Part shown: positions 42,652-51,576 of the stretch, piece after piece
Layout: the number at the start of each line of letters is the position of its first letter
Position numbering within the stretch: the stretch's first letter is position 1
DNA from: Marivita sp046591575
GTDB lineage: Bacteria > Pseudomonadota > Alphaproteobacteria > Rhodobacterales > Rhodobacteraceae
Assembly: GCF_046591575.1 (NCBI RefSeq)
Contig: NZ_JBIQWA010000012.1
Location: forward strand, 12,696 to 76,695
Direction: 5' to 3'
Length of the DNA: 64,000 nucleotides
Translations under genes and position numbers: made by a program
The notes under the pieces: model-generated
Told to the model about the DNA's origin: nothing
Database searches by the model: none
What the model saw: only the letters and a program-made list of their open reading frames with translations

Positions 42652-43195
42652 TCGGTCGCATATCGGTGGCGCTGGCCACTCTGTTGGTCATGTTGAAAAA
42701 GCCGGTAACATTCACAATGTCCCAGATATCCCGATCCGAAAATCCCGCATCGCGCAAGGCTTCGCGATCAAACTCCGCAATCTCTGCACTGGTTTTGGTG
42801 ACTTTCTCGACAAAGCCCAGCATCGCGCGGTGACGGTGGTCAAGATCGGCAACGCGCCAGTTCATGACAAGCATTTCGCCCAGTTTTGGATCGCCGGACA
42901 GCGCACGCACAGCGGCACCATGTGCCGTGAGGCAGTAAAAACATTTGTTGATCGCGCTGACGACAACGGCAATCATCTCGCGCTCTAGTTTGCTTAGCCC
43001 ACTGTCCGCCAGCATCAGGTCATTATACATGGCGGTGAACGCATTGAGTTTGTCGACGTCGAACGCATAGGCCTTCAGCACATTTGGGATCATACCCAGC
43101 TTGTCTTGGCACAGATCAAAATAGGTCTGTGTTTCAGGCGGCAGAGGGTCTGCCATTGGTAGGTTCAGGGCGGTGGGAAGGGTGTCTTTGGTCAT
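42623..43195 (-). CDS. Peroxidase-related enzyme, AhpD/CMD fold
   Basis: A 190-residue carboxymuconolactone-decarboxylase-fold protein. The redox motif is in ISAINKCFYCLTAHGAAVRA-like context (NKCFYCLTAH: Cys-x-x-Cys plus downstream His), matching alkylhydroperoxidase AhpD-like proteins of the 'uncharacterized peroxidase-related enzyme' family. It overlaps the GNAT gene upstream by 4 bases and the OmpA gene downstream by 29, so three genes are probably co-translated. Confidence 0.9.
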   Translation of the reverse strand: MTKDTLPTALNLPMADPLPPETQTYFDLCQDKLGMIPNVLKAYAFDVDKLNAFTAMYNDLMLADSGLSKLEREMIAVVVSAINKCFYCLTAHGAAVRALSGDPKLGEMLVMNWRVADLDHRHRAMLGFVEKVTKTSAEIAEFDREALRDAGFSDRDIWDIVNVTGFFNMTNRVASATDMRPNDGYHAQSR

Positions 43196-43929
43196 TCAGG
43201 TTCGCCAGGTTGGGGCAAGATGCGATAATGGTAGTGTCCCACAACCTTCATCCCGAGGGAAGTATAGAGGCCCGTTGCACCGGCATTTGCCTGGGTACAC
43301 AAAACGCTCATCCAGTCAGCGCCGTTGGCGGCAGCCCAATGTGCAGCTTGCCGCATCATCCAGACGCCAAGCCCCTTGCGCCGATGTATGTCCATAATTT
43401 CAAGCGCATGCACCATGGCAACCCGCTCGTGGATTGCGCAGAATGCGGCTCCGGCGGGTTGGTCATCTGTCCGGCCCAGCAACCCGGTCTTTGGGCCTGT
43501 CACCCTTTCCATGACCGCAACGCGCTCGGGGCCAATGCCGTTTGCGGCCCAGATATCGCGCATGATGGCCAGGGGCTCCCATATGGTAAACGCCGTCACC
43601 CGAGGGACAGGCAGTATTGTCAGGTCAGTGACCGGACATGCCCACAAGGTCACCGGATCAATATGTGTATACCCTCGCGCATCCAAGGCCGCATCCAGCG
43701 CGTCTTCGCCGTCGCGGATCATGAACAAGGCGTCCTGCCCCAGCATACGCATCGCGGATTCCGCCGCCGCCAGATCATCGGTGCTCCACTCACCTTCTGC
43801 GGTTGCCGCGCTTACGCGTTTTCCGCCACCTGCGCCATTGCGAAGCATCCAGGGGCCAGCTGGAGTTTTGTCTGCCGGGGGCCAAGTGGATTCTGTTACC
43901 GCATAAAGCGTTTGGATGCTTGGCATCAT
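43192..43929 (-). CDS. GNAT-family acetyltransferase
   Basis: A 245-residue protein. The C-terminal GNAT fold is recognisable by VHALEIMDIHRRKGLGVWMM (acetyl-CoA pyrophosphate loop R-x-x-G-x-G/V) and WMSVLCTQANAGATGLYTSLG. The N-terminal half is a degenerate second GNAT-like region. Substrate unknown. Tandem ATG codons at 43929 and 43926 overlap the stop of the upstream CinA-like gene. Confidence 0.85.
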   Translation of the reverse strand: MMPSIQTLYAVTESTWPPADKTPAGPWMLRNGAGGGKRVSAATAEGEWSTDDLAAAESAMRMLGQDALFMIRDGEDALDAALDARGYTHIDPVTLWACPVTDLTILPVPRVTAFTIWEPLAIMRDIWAANGIGPERVAVMERVTGPKTGLLGRTDDQPAGAAFCAIHERVAMVHALEIMDIHRRKGLGVWMMRQAAHWAAANGADWMSVLCTQANAGATGLYTSLGMKVVGHYHYRILPQPGEPE

Positions 43930-44648
43930 ACGGCAAACACCTCGGACAGTCGGGTCATTGCCGCATCAACCCGTGCGCCATCACTGCCGCGAACGACAAC
44001 ATTCGATCCATACGCACCGTTCAATTGGTAAGGATAAGACCCAAAGGACAGATCCGGAAAGGCTTTGGCGATTTCCGCCAATGGTCCGGCAACGTCGCCC
44101 TCTCCGCGTTCGACCCGAAAGGTCTGTGACAGTATCGGCGCACCACCGGTCAGAGTTGGCAGAACACTGGCCACCATCGCCTGAAATACAGACGGCACAC
44201 CTGCCATGACATGCACATTTTCGATCGAGAAACCCGGCGCGATCGACACCGGATTTTCAATCAATGCCGCTCCGTCAGGTATCCGTGCCATACGTTTGCG
44301 GGCCTCATTAAATTCTGTTCCGCGACTGTCATAATAGGCCTGCAGCAACGCGCGCGCATCGTCGCGCACATCAATACCCACACCAAAAGCTGCGGCAACA
44401 CAATCTGCGGTGATATCGTCATGCGTTGGTCCGATCCCACCGGATGTGATGACCGTGTGAAAGGTTTTGCGCAATGCGTTCAAGGCCAACACAATGGCGT
44501 CGTGATCATCACTGACGACGCGCACCTCTTTAAGGTCAATGCCGACTTTCGTCAGCTCTTGTGCCAGAAAATGCATATTCGCATCCCGGGTGCGACCAGA
44601 TAAAATCTCATCACCAATTACCAGCATGGCCGCCGATGGGTTTGGCAT
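43926..44648 (-). CDS. CinA N-terminal (MoaB/Mog-like) domain protein
   Basis: A 240-residue competence/damage-inducible CinA-type molybdopterin-binding domain protein: AMLVIGDEILSGRTRDANMH, VITSGGIGPTHDDIT and VHVMAGVPSVFQAM. Only the N-terminal CinA domain is present; the C-terminal nicotinamide-mononucleotide deamidase domain is absent, as is usual for this short form in Rhodobacteraceae. AAGGAGG lies 6 bases before the ATG. It heads a four-gene overlapping minus-strand series. Confidence 0.9.
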   Translation of the reverse strand: MPNPSAAMLVIGDEILSGRTRDANMHFLAQELTKVGIDLKEVRVVSDDHDAIVLALNALRKTFHTVITSGGIGPTHDDITADCVAAAFGVGIDVRDDARALLQAYYDSRGTEFNEARKRMARIPDGAALIENPVSIAPGFSIENVHVMAGVPSVFQAMVASVLPTLTGGAPILSQTFRVERGEGDVAGPLAEIAKAFPDLSFGSYPYQLNGAYGSNVVVRGSDGARVDAAMTRLSEVFAV

Positions 44649-44694
44649 GCGCTGCCTCCTTGATCCGTCGTTTTTACAGGTATAGGCGGGGTCT

Positions 44695-45411
44695 ATGCGC
44701 TTTCAAACCCCTCTTGTTCCGGGCATTTTGATCCGGCGATACAAACGCTTTCTTGCCGATGTGATATTGGACGACGGCCGCGAGGTGACCGCGCATTGCG
44801 CAAATCCCGGGTCAATGATGGGCCTTGCCGCAGAGGGCACACGCGTCTGGTTGGAGCCGAATGACGATCCGAAAAGAAAATTGAAATTCGGATGGCGTCT
44901 GGTTGACCATGAAAATGGCCATTTCACCGGCGTTGATACCAGCCTGCCCAACCGAATGCTGCGCGTCGCTTTGGAGCAAAAACAGGTGCCCGGCCTGAAC
45001 ACGTTTGGTTCATTGCGGGCAGAAGTCCCCTATGGCGAAAAAAGCCGCATCGACTTTTTATTGTCAACGGATGGCCAGCCCGACATCTATGTCGAGGTGA
45101 AATCCGTCACCTTATCGCGCCGCCCCGGGCTTGCCGAATTCCCCGACAGCGTGACCGCGCGCGGCACCAAACACCTGAATGAACTGGCCGCAATGGTCAA
45201 CCAGGGCCACCGGGCCGTTATGCTGTATCTCGTTCAACGCACGGATTGCGCCCATATGACGCTCGCCTCGGATATTGATGCGCGCTACGCGCAAGCCTGG
45301 CATGCAGCAACATTGGCCGGTGTTGAAACACTGGCACTGGATTGCCAAATCACTCCGGAAAGTGTGAGCCTTGGAAAACCGATACAAATGATCGCGCCAG
45401 ACACGGAGTGA
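44695..45411 (+). CDS. sfsA: SfsA family DNA/RNA nuclease-like protein
   Basis: A 238-residue protein with the SfsA pattern: RFLADVILDDGREVTAHCANPGSM (partly), then EVPYGEKSRIDFLL, DIYVEVKSVTL and PDSVTARGTKHLNEL. The E-V-K in the last part is a PD-(D/E)xK-like core. It was named for sugar fermentation stimulation; nucleic-acid binding and nuclease activity are proposed. It starts 46 bases from the divergent cinA-like gene. The map gene follows. Confidence 0.93.
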   Translation: MRFQTPLVPGILIRRYKRFLADVILDDGREVTAHCANPGSMMGLAAEGTRVWLEPNDDPKRKLKFGWRLVDHENGHFTGVDTSLPNRMLRVALEQKQVPGLNTFGSLRAEVPYGEKSRIDFLLSTDGQPDIYVEVKSVTLSRRPGLAEFPDSVTARGTKHLNELAAMVNQGHRAVMLYLVQRTDCAHMTLASDIDARYAQAWHAATLAGVETLALDCQITPESVSLGKPIQMIAPDTE

Positions 45412-45479
45412 CGTCGGACCACTGGCACATTGATCCTTTCAGGGCTAAATGTGCCGAAATGAAAATGGGAGTTGCTCTC

Positions 45480-46295
45480 GTGAATAAAGACGCTGGCGGC
45501 CGCCTGACCCGTGAGGGTATCCGCATCTACGACCCTTCTGATTTCGCCGGAATGCACAAGGCTGGCGAATTGGCAGCCCGCATTTTGGACGATGTGGCAG
45601 AGCTGGTTTTTGTTGGCCAGACAACGGGAGCCATTGATGATTTCATTCGCACCCGTGTTGAGGAGGCGCAGGCAACGTCCGCGACCATTGGGTACAAAGG
45701 GTATCAGCACGCCAGCTGTATCAGCGTAAACCACGTTGTGTGTCACGGCATCCCCGGCGATAAAAAGCTGAAAGACGGTGATATTCTTAATATAGACGTA
45801 ACGGTTATCGTCGATGGTTGGTTTGGCGATACAAGCCGTATGTATGTCGCTGGCAAACTAAGCCGCAAGGCAGAGCGTCTGATCCAGGTCACCCATGATG
45901 CGCTATTCAAAGGCATCGAAGCGGCCAAACCCGGAAACACGTTTGGCGATATTGGCCATGCGATCCAAAACTATGTCGAAGCCAACCGCATGTCGGTTGT
46001 CCGCGATTTCTGCGGCCATGGGCTTGGTCGGGTGTTTCATGCGCCGCCCAACGTCCTGCATTATGGCCGGGCGGGAACAGGCCCCCGACTGGAGGAAGGC
46101 ATGTTCTTTACAATTGAACCGATGGTCAATCTTGGTCGCCCAGAGACCAAGGTTCTGGCAGATGATTGGACCGCGGTCACGCGCGACAAATCCCTGTCGG
46201 CCCAGTTTGAACATTCCATCGGGATCACGGCAGACGGGTGCGATATTTTTACCCTGTCACCTGCAGATCGCTTTCATCCGACCTACTCGCCCTGA
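45480..46295 (+). CDS. map: Methionine aminopeptidase, type I
   Basis: A 271-residue enzyme that removes N-terminal methionine. Metal ligands are visible in LNIDVTVIVDGWFGD (two Asp), CGHGLGRVFH (His), TIEPMVN (Glu) and FEHSIGI (Glu). I chose the GTG at 45480 because a GGGAG site lies 8 bases upstream and the protein then begins VNKDAGGRLTREG as in relatives; ATGs at 45459 and 45465 in the same frame are alternatives. It lies 68 bases after sfsA on the same strand. Confidence 0.93.
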   Translation: MNKDAGGRLTREGIRIYDPSDFAGMHKAGELAARILDDVAELVFVGQTTGAIDDFIRTRVEEAQATSATIGYKGYQHASCISVNHVVCHGIPGDKKLKDGDILNIDVTVIVDGWFGDTSRMYVAGKLSRKAERLIQVTHDALFKGIEAAKPGNTFGDIGHAIQNYVEANRMSVVRDFCGHGLGRVFHAPPNVLHYGRAGTGPRLEEGMFFTIEPMVNLGRPETKVLADDWTAVTRDKSLSAQFEHSIGITADGCDIFTLSPADRFHPTYSP

Positions 46296-46307
46296 ACGGC
46301 CCCGGTT

Positions 46308-46991
46308 ATGCAAACGCCCGACACGCGCGTTTTGTCCATCGGATGCAGCTGCATAAACCGGTTTCAGTTTGATTTTTTTCTTCAGCGCCATCCCGAACGG
46401 GCTGGCGCTTTTCCACGCGGCTTATTTGATTGGAATATTGCCTCTCTTGAAGCCACGCTGCGGATTCTGGCAGCCGTGAAAGACGACACATTAACCGCAA
46501 TCCTCACCGACAGCCGCCGTTTCCATTCAGCTTTTGATACGTTGATTTTCAACACGGCGCTGCCCGGATTTTCGTTTTTTCATGAGACCGAGCCACGTAA
46601 CCTCTTGCGCGATCGGGAAAAAACTTCGGCTTTTCTGGCAAAGGTCTCTCATCTGGCACAACCATTTCTTTCGCGCGATCCTGCCCTGAAAACGCATCTA
46701 CTTTGGTCGAATGTGCAACCCAACCTGCCGACAACCGTTGCCAACGTCATTGACTGGGCGGATTTCAGATTAACCACGCCGCGCTATGAGGCGGTCAAAG
46801 CCCTTGGTCGCCAGATATTCGGGGGCTCTACGACCTTTTCGTTCCTGACGACATGCAAGGATGTGGAAGGGCCTTTACTTGATCATCCGGATGTCATCAG
46901 CATGGATGTGTCCCGCAATGGCGACTTTCGGGGCGATCCGATATTGTTCGACACCTGTCTCCAGAATGCTTTTGATCCCAAAACAACCTGA
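46308..46991 (+). CDS. DUF1796-like putative cysteine peptidase
   Basis: A 227-residue protein beginning TRVLSIGCSCINRFQFDFFL, followed by FPRGLFDWNIASLEATL. This N-terminal S-(I/L)-G-x-x-C and P-x-x-x-FDW combination resembles DUF1796, a putative papain-like cysteine peptidase family often linked to surface polysaccharide genes. The assignment is tentative. No signal peptide or membrane segment is evident. It follows map by 12 bases and is probably co-transcribed with it. Confidence 0.55.
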   Translation: MQTPDTRVLSIGCSCINRFQFDFFLQRHPERAGAFPRGLFDWNIASLEATLRILAAVKDDTLTAILTDSRRFHSAFDTLIFNTALPGFSFFHETEPRNLLRDREKTSAFLAKVSHLAQPFLSRDPALKTHLLWSNVQPNLPTTVANVIDWADFRLTTPRYEAVKALGRQIFGGSTTFSFLTTCKDVEGPLLDHPDVISMDVSRNGDFRGDPILFDTCLQNAFDPKTT

Positions 46992-47062
46992 CCACCGGGA
47001 TTGTTTGTCGCTTTCCCTTACCTCATTGCCCCGCTAAACCCTGATCAAGTGCGGAGGTTCAG

Positions 47063-48148
47063 ATGACAAAGATAACACCACAACCCGGTATCATGGATAT
47101 TGCGCTATACGTCAGCGGCAAATCCCATGTCGAAGGCGTGTCGAATGTGGTGAAACTCAGCTCGAATGAAAACCCGTTCGGCCCAAGCCCGGTTGCCCAA
47201 GAGGCCGTGCGACGGGCCGTACTGGAGTTGCACAGATATCCATCGACCGACCACGCAAGCCTGCGCGGAGCCATTGCCGAGGTTAACGGGTTGGATGCTG
47301 ACCAGATCATCTGTGGCGTGGGGTCGGATGAAATCATCACGTTTCTTTGTCAGGCATATGCCGGTCCAGGCGATGAAGTGATCCACACCGAACACGGCTT
47401 TGCCCTTTACAAGATCTGTGCGCTGGCCGCTGGTGCCACGCCGGTCGAGGTGCCAGAACATGAACGTGTCACAGATGTGGACGCCATTTTGGCGGCGTGC
47501 ACCGACAAGACCAAACTGGTCTTCATCGCGAACCCGAACAATCCCACGGGCACAATGATCGGTCTTGCCGAAATCGAACGCCTTGCCGAAAATCTGCCGC
47601 CACAGGCCCTGCTTGTTCTGGACGGCGCTTATGCAGAATTCGTCGAAGGCTACGATGGCGGTGCCGCGTTGGTTCACGCCCGCGACAATGTCGTGATGAC
47701 GCGGACGTTTTCAAAAATCTACGGTCTCGGCGGTTTGCGGATCGGCTGGGGATATGCGCCAAAGCCAATCATCGATGTTTTGAACCGCATCAGAGGTCCA
47801 TTCAACTTATCAGGAGCCGCACTGGCCGCTGCCGAAGCTTCTGTACGTGATACCGCATATGTCGAAAAATGCCGACTGGAAAACACGCGATTGCGCGCCT
47901 GGCTGGCAGAAGCTTTGGCCGGTCATGGCGTGCCGTCAGATACCTCCATGGCAAATTTTGTTTTGGCCCGTTTTACCGATGCCGCCGAAGCGGATGCTTG
48001 CAACACGTACCTGCAAAACCAGGGCCTGATCGTACGACAGGTCGGGTCTTACAATTTGCCTCATGCGTTACGAATAACGGTCGGAGACGAGGCAAGCTGC
48101 CGCCGCGTGGCCCATTGCATCGGTCAATTCAAGGCAGGTGCACGATGA
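47063..48148 (+). CDS. hisC: Histidinol-phosphate / aromatic amino-acid aminotransferase
   Basis: A 361-residue class II PLP aminotransferase. N-terminal KLSSNENPFGPSP, IANPNNPTGTMI, and the PLP-lysine motif TRTFSKIYGLGGLRIGWGYA are all HisC-like. It is fused in operon (ATGA overlap) to a prephenate/arogenate dehydrogenase gene, so besides histidine synthesis it may transaminate prephenate or phenylpyruvate-type substrates in tyrosine synthesis, as HisC homologues do in this gene arrangement. GGAGG lies 8 bases before the ATG. Confidence 0.92.
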   Translation: MTKITPQPGIMDIALYVSGKSHVEGVSNVVKLSSNENPFGPSPVAQEAVRRAVLELHRYPSTDHASLRGAIAEVNGLDADQIICGVGSDEIITFLCQAYAGPGDEVIHTEHGFALYKICALAAGATPVEVPEHERVTDVDAILAACTDKTKLVFIANPNNPTGTMIGLAEIERLAENLPPQALLVLDGAYAEFVEGYDGGAALVHARDNVVMTRTFSKIYGLGGLRIGWGYAPKPIIDVLNRIRGPFNLSGAALAAAEASVRDTAYVEKCRLENTRLRAWLAEALAGHGVPSDTSMANFVLARFTDAAEADACNTYLQNQGLIVRQVGSYNLPHALRITVGDEASCRRVAHCIGQFKAGAR

Positions 48149-49056
48149 CGCAGATCTATAATCGGGTGGCGCTGATCGGTCTTGGTTTGATTGCGTCCTC
48201 CATGTTTTGGTCGATCAAACGCAGCGGTCTGGCCGGGCATGTCACCGGTTTTGCACGCAGCGCAGAAACCCGCGACACCGCGCGTCGGATCGGTCTTTGC
48301 GATACTGTCTGCGATACAGTTGAAGATGCGGTTAAGAACGCCGATTTGATCGTTCTGGCCGTTCCCGTGGGCGCAATGGCCCGCGTTGCGGCCGACATTG
48401 CAGATCACCTCAAACCCGGCGCGACGGTCACGGATGTGGGGTCGGTAAAGCGACAGGTCATTGACGATGTGGCCCCTCATATCCCGGACGGCGTTCATTT
48501 TGTACCCGGGCACCCGCTTGCTGGAACAGAACATTCCGGACCGGAATCCGGTTTCGCAACATTGTTCGACAACCGTTGGTGCCTGATCGTTCCCACAGAC
48601 GGAAGCGATCCCGAAGCGGTGGACAGGTTGATGCGGTTCTGGCGCGGGCTGGGGTCAAACGTGGATATCATGGAAGCCGACCATCATGACCTTGTGGTGG
48701 CTGTAACATCTCATTGTCCACATCTGATTGCTTATACAATGGTTGGCGTGGCCGACGACCTGCGCCGCGTGACCGACAGTGAGGTGGTCAAGTATTCCGC
48801 CGCCGGGTTCCGAGATTTCACACGCATCGCGGCATCCGACCCGACGATGTGGCGCGACGTCTTTTTGACAAACAAAGATGCCACACTCGAGATTCTTGGT
48901 CGCTTCACAGAAGAGCTGTTTGCGCTTCAACGCGCCATTCGACAGGGTGATGGGGACTTCCTACATGACTATTTCACCCGCACCCGCGCCATTCGTCGCG
49001 GAATTATCGAAGCTGGACAAGACACAGCCGCGCCCAATTTCGGCAGATCAGGATAA
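48145..49056 (+). CDS. tyrA: Prephenate/arogenate dehydrogenase
   Basis: A 303-residue TyrA-family enzyme. The NAD-binding motif VALIGLGLIASSMFWSIKR is N-terminal, VTDVGSVKRQVID follows, and the substrate-binding FVPGHPLAGTEHSG and SHCPHLIAYTMVG motifs are present. It oxidatively decarboxylates prephenate or arogenate in tyrosine synthesis; the choice cannot be read here. Start overlaps hisC by ATGA. No ACT domain or chorismate mutase is fused. Confidence 0.93.
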   Translation: MTQIYNRVALIGLGLIASSMFWSIKRSGLAGHVTGFARSAETRDTARRIGLCDTVCDTVEDAVKNADLIVLAVPVGAMARVAADIADHLKPGATVTDVGSVKRQVIDDVAPHIPDGVHFVPGHPLAGTEHSGPESGFATLFDNRWCLIVPTDGSDPEAVDRLMRFWRGLGSNVDIMEADHHDLVVAVTSHCPHLIAYTMVGVADDLRRVTDSEVVKYSAAGFRDFTRIAASDPTMWRDVFLTNKDATLEILGRFTEELFALQRAIRQGDGDFLHDYFTRTRAIRRGIIEAGQDTAAPNFGRSG

Positions 49057-49060
49057 AAAT

Positions 49061-49951
49061 ATGCGGGTAATCCGTACCTTGGCGTGTTCGATGATGTTGG
49101 TTGCAAATTTTGCGACGGCCGCGCCCGATACATCGCTTCGTCCCGTGGCACGGGATATTCCCGAAGATCTGTCCAAGCCAACCGTGCCGACACTTCGTCC
49201 AATGGCCCGCCCAGACATTTTGGAACCGTTGCTCACCTCTCAATTGGCACAACAATTGCAGCGTGAAAACGATCCAAACTCTCGCGCTGACCCGGTAGAC
49301 ATCATGCTGTCGCGCGCAAAAGCGTTTGCTGCTCTGTCACCGCAAGCCACTGGCTTGTCGCTGCGTCCGTTTTTGCGGCCTGACGGTGTTGTGCGCAAGG
49401 CCATGGCGCAACGGCGTGAACGTGCCCGAGGTGCCGTATGCAATGACCCGTCAATTCAAGGGGAAATCGTGGGCCTGGTTCCGGGCCGTATTTCCGGGTG
49501 CGGGGTCAAGAACGCCGTCCGCGTACGGTCTGTGTCTGGTATCAGCCTCAGCCAACAGGCCATTATGGACTGCACGACTGCCAAAGCTCTGAAACGCTGG
49601 GTCGATCAAGGCATGAAACCATCCGTGGGTACTTTTGGCGGAGGTGTGAGCCAGATCAAGGTTGCGGCCCATTATGCTTGCCGCACGCGCAACAACCAAC
49701 CCGGTGCCCGTATCAGCGAACATGGGAAAGGTCGTGCCATTGATATCTCTGGTTTTAGATTTAGAGACGGGCAAGAGATCACCCTATTGAACGGGTGGGG
49801 GCAGCGCACGACAGGGGCAATTCTGCGCGACATGCATCGGCGTGCGTGCGGTATTTTCGGAACCGTCTTGGGCCCCGAATCCAATCGATGGCATCGGGAC
49901 CATTTCCATTTTGACACGGCACGATACCGCAGCGGATCTTACTGCCGTTGA
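49061..49951 (+). CDS. Exported extensin-like domain protein
   Basis: A 296-residue protein with a signal peptide (residues 1-22, RTLACSMMLVANFATA core), a Pro/Arg-rich linker region with repeated LRP(F/M)xRP motifs (SLRPVARDIP, LRPMARPDIL, LRPFLRPDGV), and a C-terminal extensin-like domain. That domain has RISEHGKGRAIDISGF and NRWHRDHFHFD, the His/Asp/His zinc-ligand layout shared with LAS D-Ala-D-Ala peptidases. It may cleave or bind peptidoglycan. I start at the ATG at 49061, 4 bases after tyrA; the frame upstream overlaps tyrA. It ends 1 base from the convergent fliP stop. Confidence 0.85.
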   Translation: MRVIRTLACSMMLVANFATAAPDTSLRPVARDIPEDLSKPTVPTLRPMARPDILEPLLTSQLAQQLQRENDPNSRADPVDIMLSRAKAFAALSPQATGLSLRPFLRPDGVVRKAMAQRRERARGAVCNDPSIQGEIVGLVPGRISGCGVKNAVRVRSVSGISLSQQAIMDCTTAKALKRWVDQGMKPSVGTFGGGVSQIKVAAHYACRTRNNQPGARISEHGKGRAIDISGFRFRDGQEITLLNGWGQRTTGAILRDMHRRACGIFGTVLGPESNRWHRDHFHFDTARYRSGSYCR

Positions 49952-49952
49952 T

Positions 49953-50681
49953 CTACTGATAGGATCTCACCAAACTTTCCGCGACCAAGGCCCACCCGTT
50001 GGCCACGACAAAAAAAGCGAGCTTGAACGGCAGTGATACGATTGCTGGCGGGACCATCATCATGCCCATCGACATCAAAACGGCTGCGACCACCAAGTCA
50101 ATGATAAGAAAAGGTAAAAAGATCAGGAATCCAACCTGGAAAGCCCGCGCGAGTTCTGACAGCAGGAATGTCGACACGAGGACGGACAAGGGCGTGTCAG
50201 CGCTTGGTTCAGACAAATCAAGATCGGTTCTGATTCGGGCAATTGTGGCGAAGGTATCAAGATCCACTTGCGCGGCCATAAAGACGCGGAAGGGTTCAAA
50301 ACCCCGCTGAAAACCCTCTTGGGTATCGATCTCTTCATTCAACAGCGGTTCAATGCCCTGTTCCCAGGATGCGATAAGAACCGGTTCCATAACGAAAAAC
50401 GTCAGGAATAGTGCGACACTGACCATCAGCATGTTTGGCGGCGATTGTTGCAGCCCAATCGCCTGTCGCAAGATCGACATCACCGTCACCATGAACGGAA
50501 AACACGTCACCGTAATAACGATCCCAGGTGCGATGCTCAGGACAGTCAATAACGCGATCAGCTGCAGCGTCGTCGCCGTGATTGAGCCACCGTCGCCAAA
50601 ATCCAAAGACAGGCTTTGGGCATAGGCAGGTACTGCCGACATCAGAAATACACACACGCCGATTGCAACGATATGTTTCAT
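49953..50681 (-). CDS. fliP: Flagellar export-gate protein FliP
   Basis: A 242-residue membrane protein with a cleavable signal peptide (MKHIVAIGVCVFLMSAVPAYA) and four hydrophobic segments. Family motifs: LSIAPGIVITVTCFPFMVTV (where others have APA-like), FVMEPVLIASWE and FLPFLIIDLVVAAVLMSMGM followed by PPAIVSLPFKLAFFV. It is part of the flagellar type III export gate with FliQ and FliR, which are not in this window. It follows fliN by 3 bases in the operon fliF-fliH-fliN-fliP. Confidence 0.95.
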   Translation of the reverse strand: MKHIVAIGVCVFLMSAVPAYAQSLSLDFGDGGSITATTLQLIALLTVLSIAPGIVITVTCFPFMVTVMSILRQAIGLQQSPPNMLMVSVALFLTFFVMEPVLIASWEQGIEPLLNEEIDTQEGFQRGFEPFRVFMAAQVDLDTFATIARIRTDLDLSEPSADTPLSVLVSTFLLSELARAFQVGFLIFLPFLIIDLVVAAVLMSMGMMMVPPAIVSLPFKLAFFVVANGWALVAESLVRSYQ

Positions 50682-50684
50682 GGT

Positions 50685-50981
50685 CTAGTTGCCCGACTTG
50701 CCGAAATCATTCACGTCTATGAGACGGACACTCAATTGGCCCTGTTTTTCGCCAGTTTCCGTAATCTCAAGAACTCCGGACCCAATGAGCCGATCTCCGA
50801 CGTAAAGATCAACAGGGTCTTCGACGCGTTTGTCCAGAAGCAATACGGACCCCTCCTCAAGCAAGAGCAGATCGCGAACCAGTGGTCGGGCACGTCCAAC
50901 AGAGACCGTGATTTCGATTGGAACGGTGGTGAACGCCGCTTCGTTGGCGTGCGGATTCTTGGATGTGTCTTGCTCAGGCAT
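50685..50981 (-). CDS. fliN: Flagellar motor switch protein FliN
   Basis: A 98-residue SpoA-domain protein: FTTVPIEITVSVGRARPLVR, then LLLLEEGSVLLLDKRVEDPV and VYVGDRLIGSGVL-like (LYVGDRLIGSGVL), which is the classic FliN core. It forms the C-ring with FliG and FliM. The ATG at 50981 is chosen because it overlaps the fliH end by 8 bases and gives the usual FliN length; the frame is open 22 codons further. Confidence 0.93.
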   Translation of the reverse strand: MPEQDTSKNPHANEAAFTTVPIEITVSVGRARPLVRDLLLLEEGSVLLLDKRVEDPVDLYVGDRLIGSGVLEITETGEKQGQLSVRLIDVNDFGKSGN

Positions 50982-51576
50982 GTGCGTGATCCTCTGTCTG
51001 ATCATAAAGGACCGCGTGAACCGCTTCGCCGATTTGATCTGCCACATTCTTCAAGTCGACGGAAATCTCTTTTGATCCCAAACGAAGCTCTGCCTGTCCC
51101 TCGCCAACTGATGGCGTTTCCGTGACAGAGATTGGTAGATTGCTCGCCGCTTCGTTCAAAAGTTGAGAGACTTGATCACCCGCACCGGGGGCGACGGCAA
51201 TTTCAATACGCACCGTTCCCGTATCGCGCGCCAATTGTGAAAGTTGATCTGCAATATGGCCGCCCAGTGTATCACGCGCGAGAGACGGCAACATCTTTTG
51301 TAGAATTTCATCAAACAGCGGACCAAGGTTGGATAGAATTTGAGCATGTGCCTCGTGATAGGTGAACGATAAATCCTGAAGATTTTGCGCAAACCCATCC
51401 GACAGGCTTGCGCCATCTTCGATTTTTGCCTTGATCGCATCATCCCAACCCGCACGATACCCTTTGTCAAACGACTCAAGCCGTTCGTTTTCAAGTGTTT
51501 CGTCGGAAAAAGTTGGGTGATCGGACGACACGGCAGGAAGGCCGAAATCTTCAAGAAAAAGCGTCAAGTTGTTCAT
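50974..51576 (-). CDS. fliH: FliH-like flagellar assembly protein
   Basis: A 200-residue protein placed between fliF and fliN, where FliH is expected. It has an acidic N-terminus, the FDKGYRAGWDDAIKAK (G-x-x-x-G-like) stretch, a long helical middle and a C-terminal domain (VRIEIAVAPGAGDQVSQLL, LRLGSKEISVDLKNVA) as in the FliH/YscL stator of the export ATPase FliI. Sequence conservation is low in this family; context supports the call. It overlaps fliF by 4 bases and fliN by 8. Confidence 0.8.
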   Translation of the reverse strand: MNNLTLFLEDFGLPAVSSDHPTFSDETLENERLESFDKGYRAGWDDAIKAKIEDGASLSDGFAQNLQDLSFTYHEAHAQILSNLGPLFDEILQKMLPSLARDTLGGHIADQLSQLARDTGTVRIEIAVAPGAGDQVSQLLNEAASNLPISVTETPSVGEGQAELRLGSKEISVDLKNVADQIGEAVHAVLYDQTEDHAHA

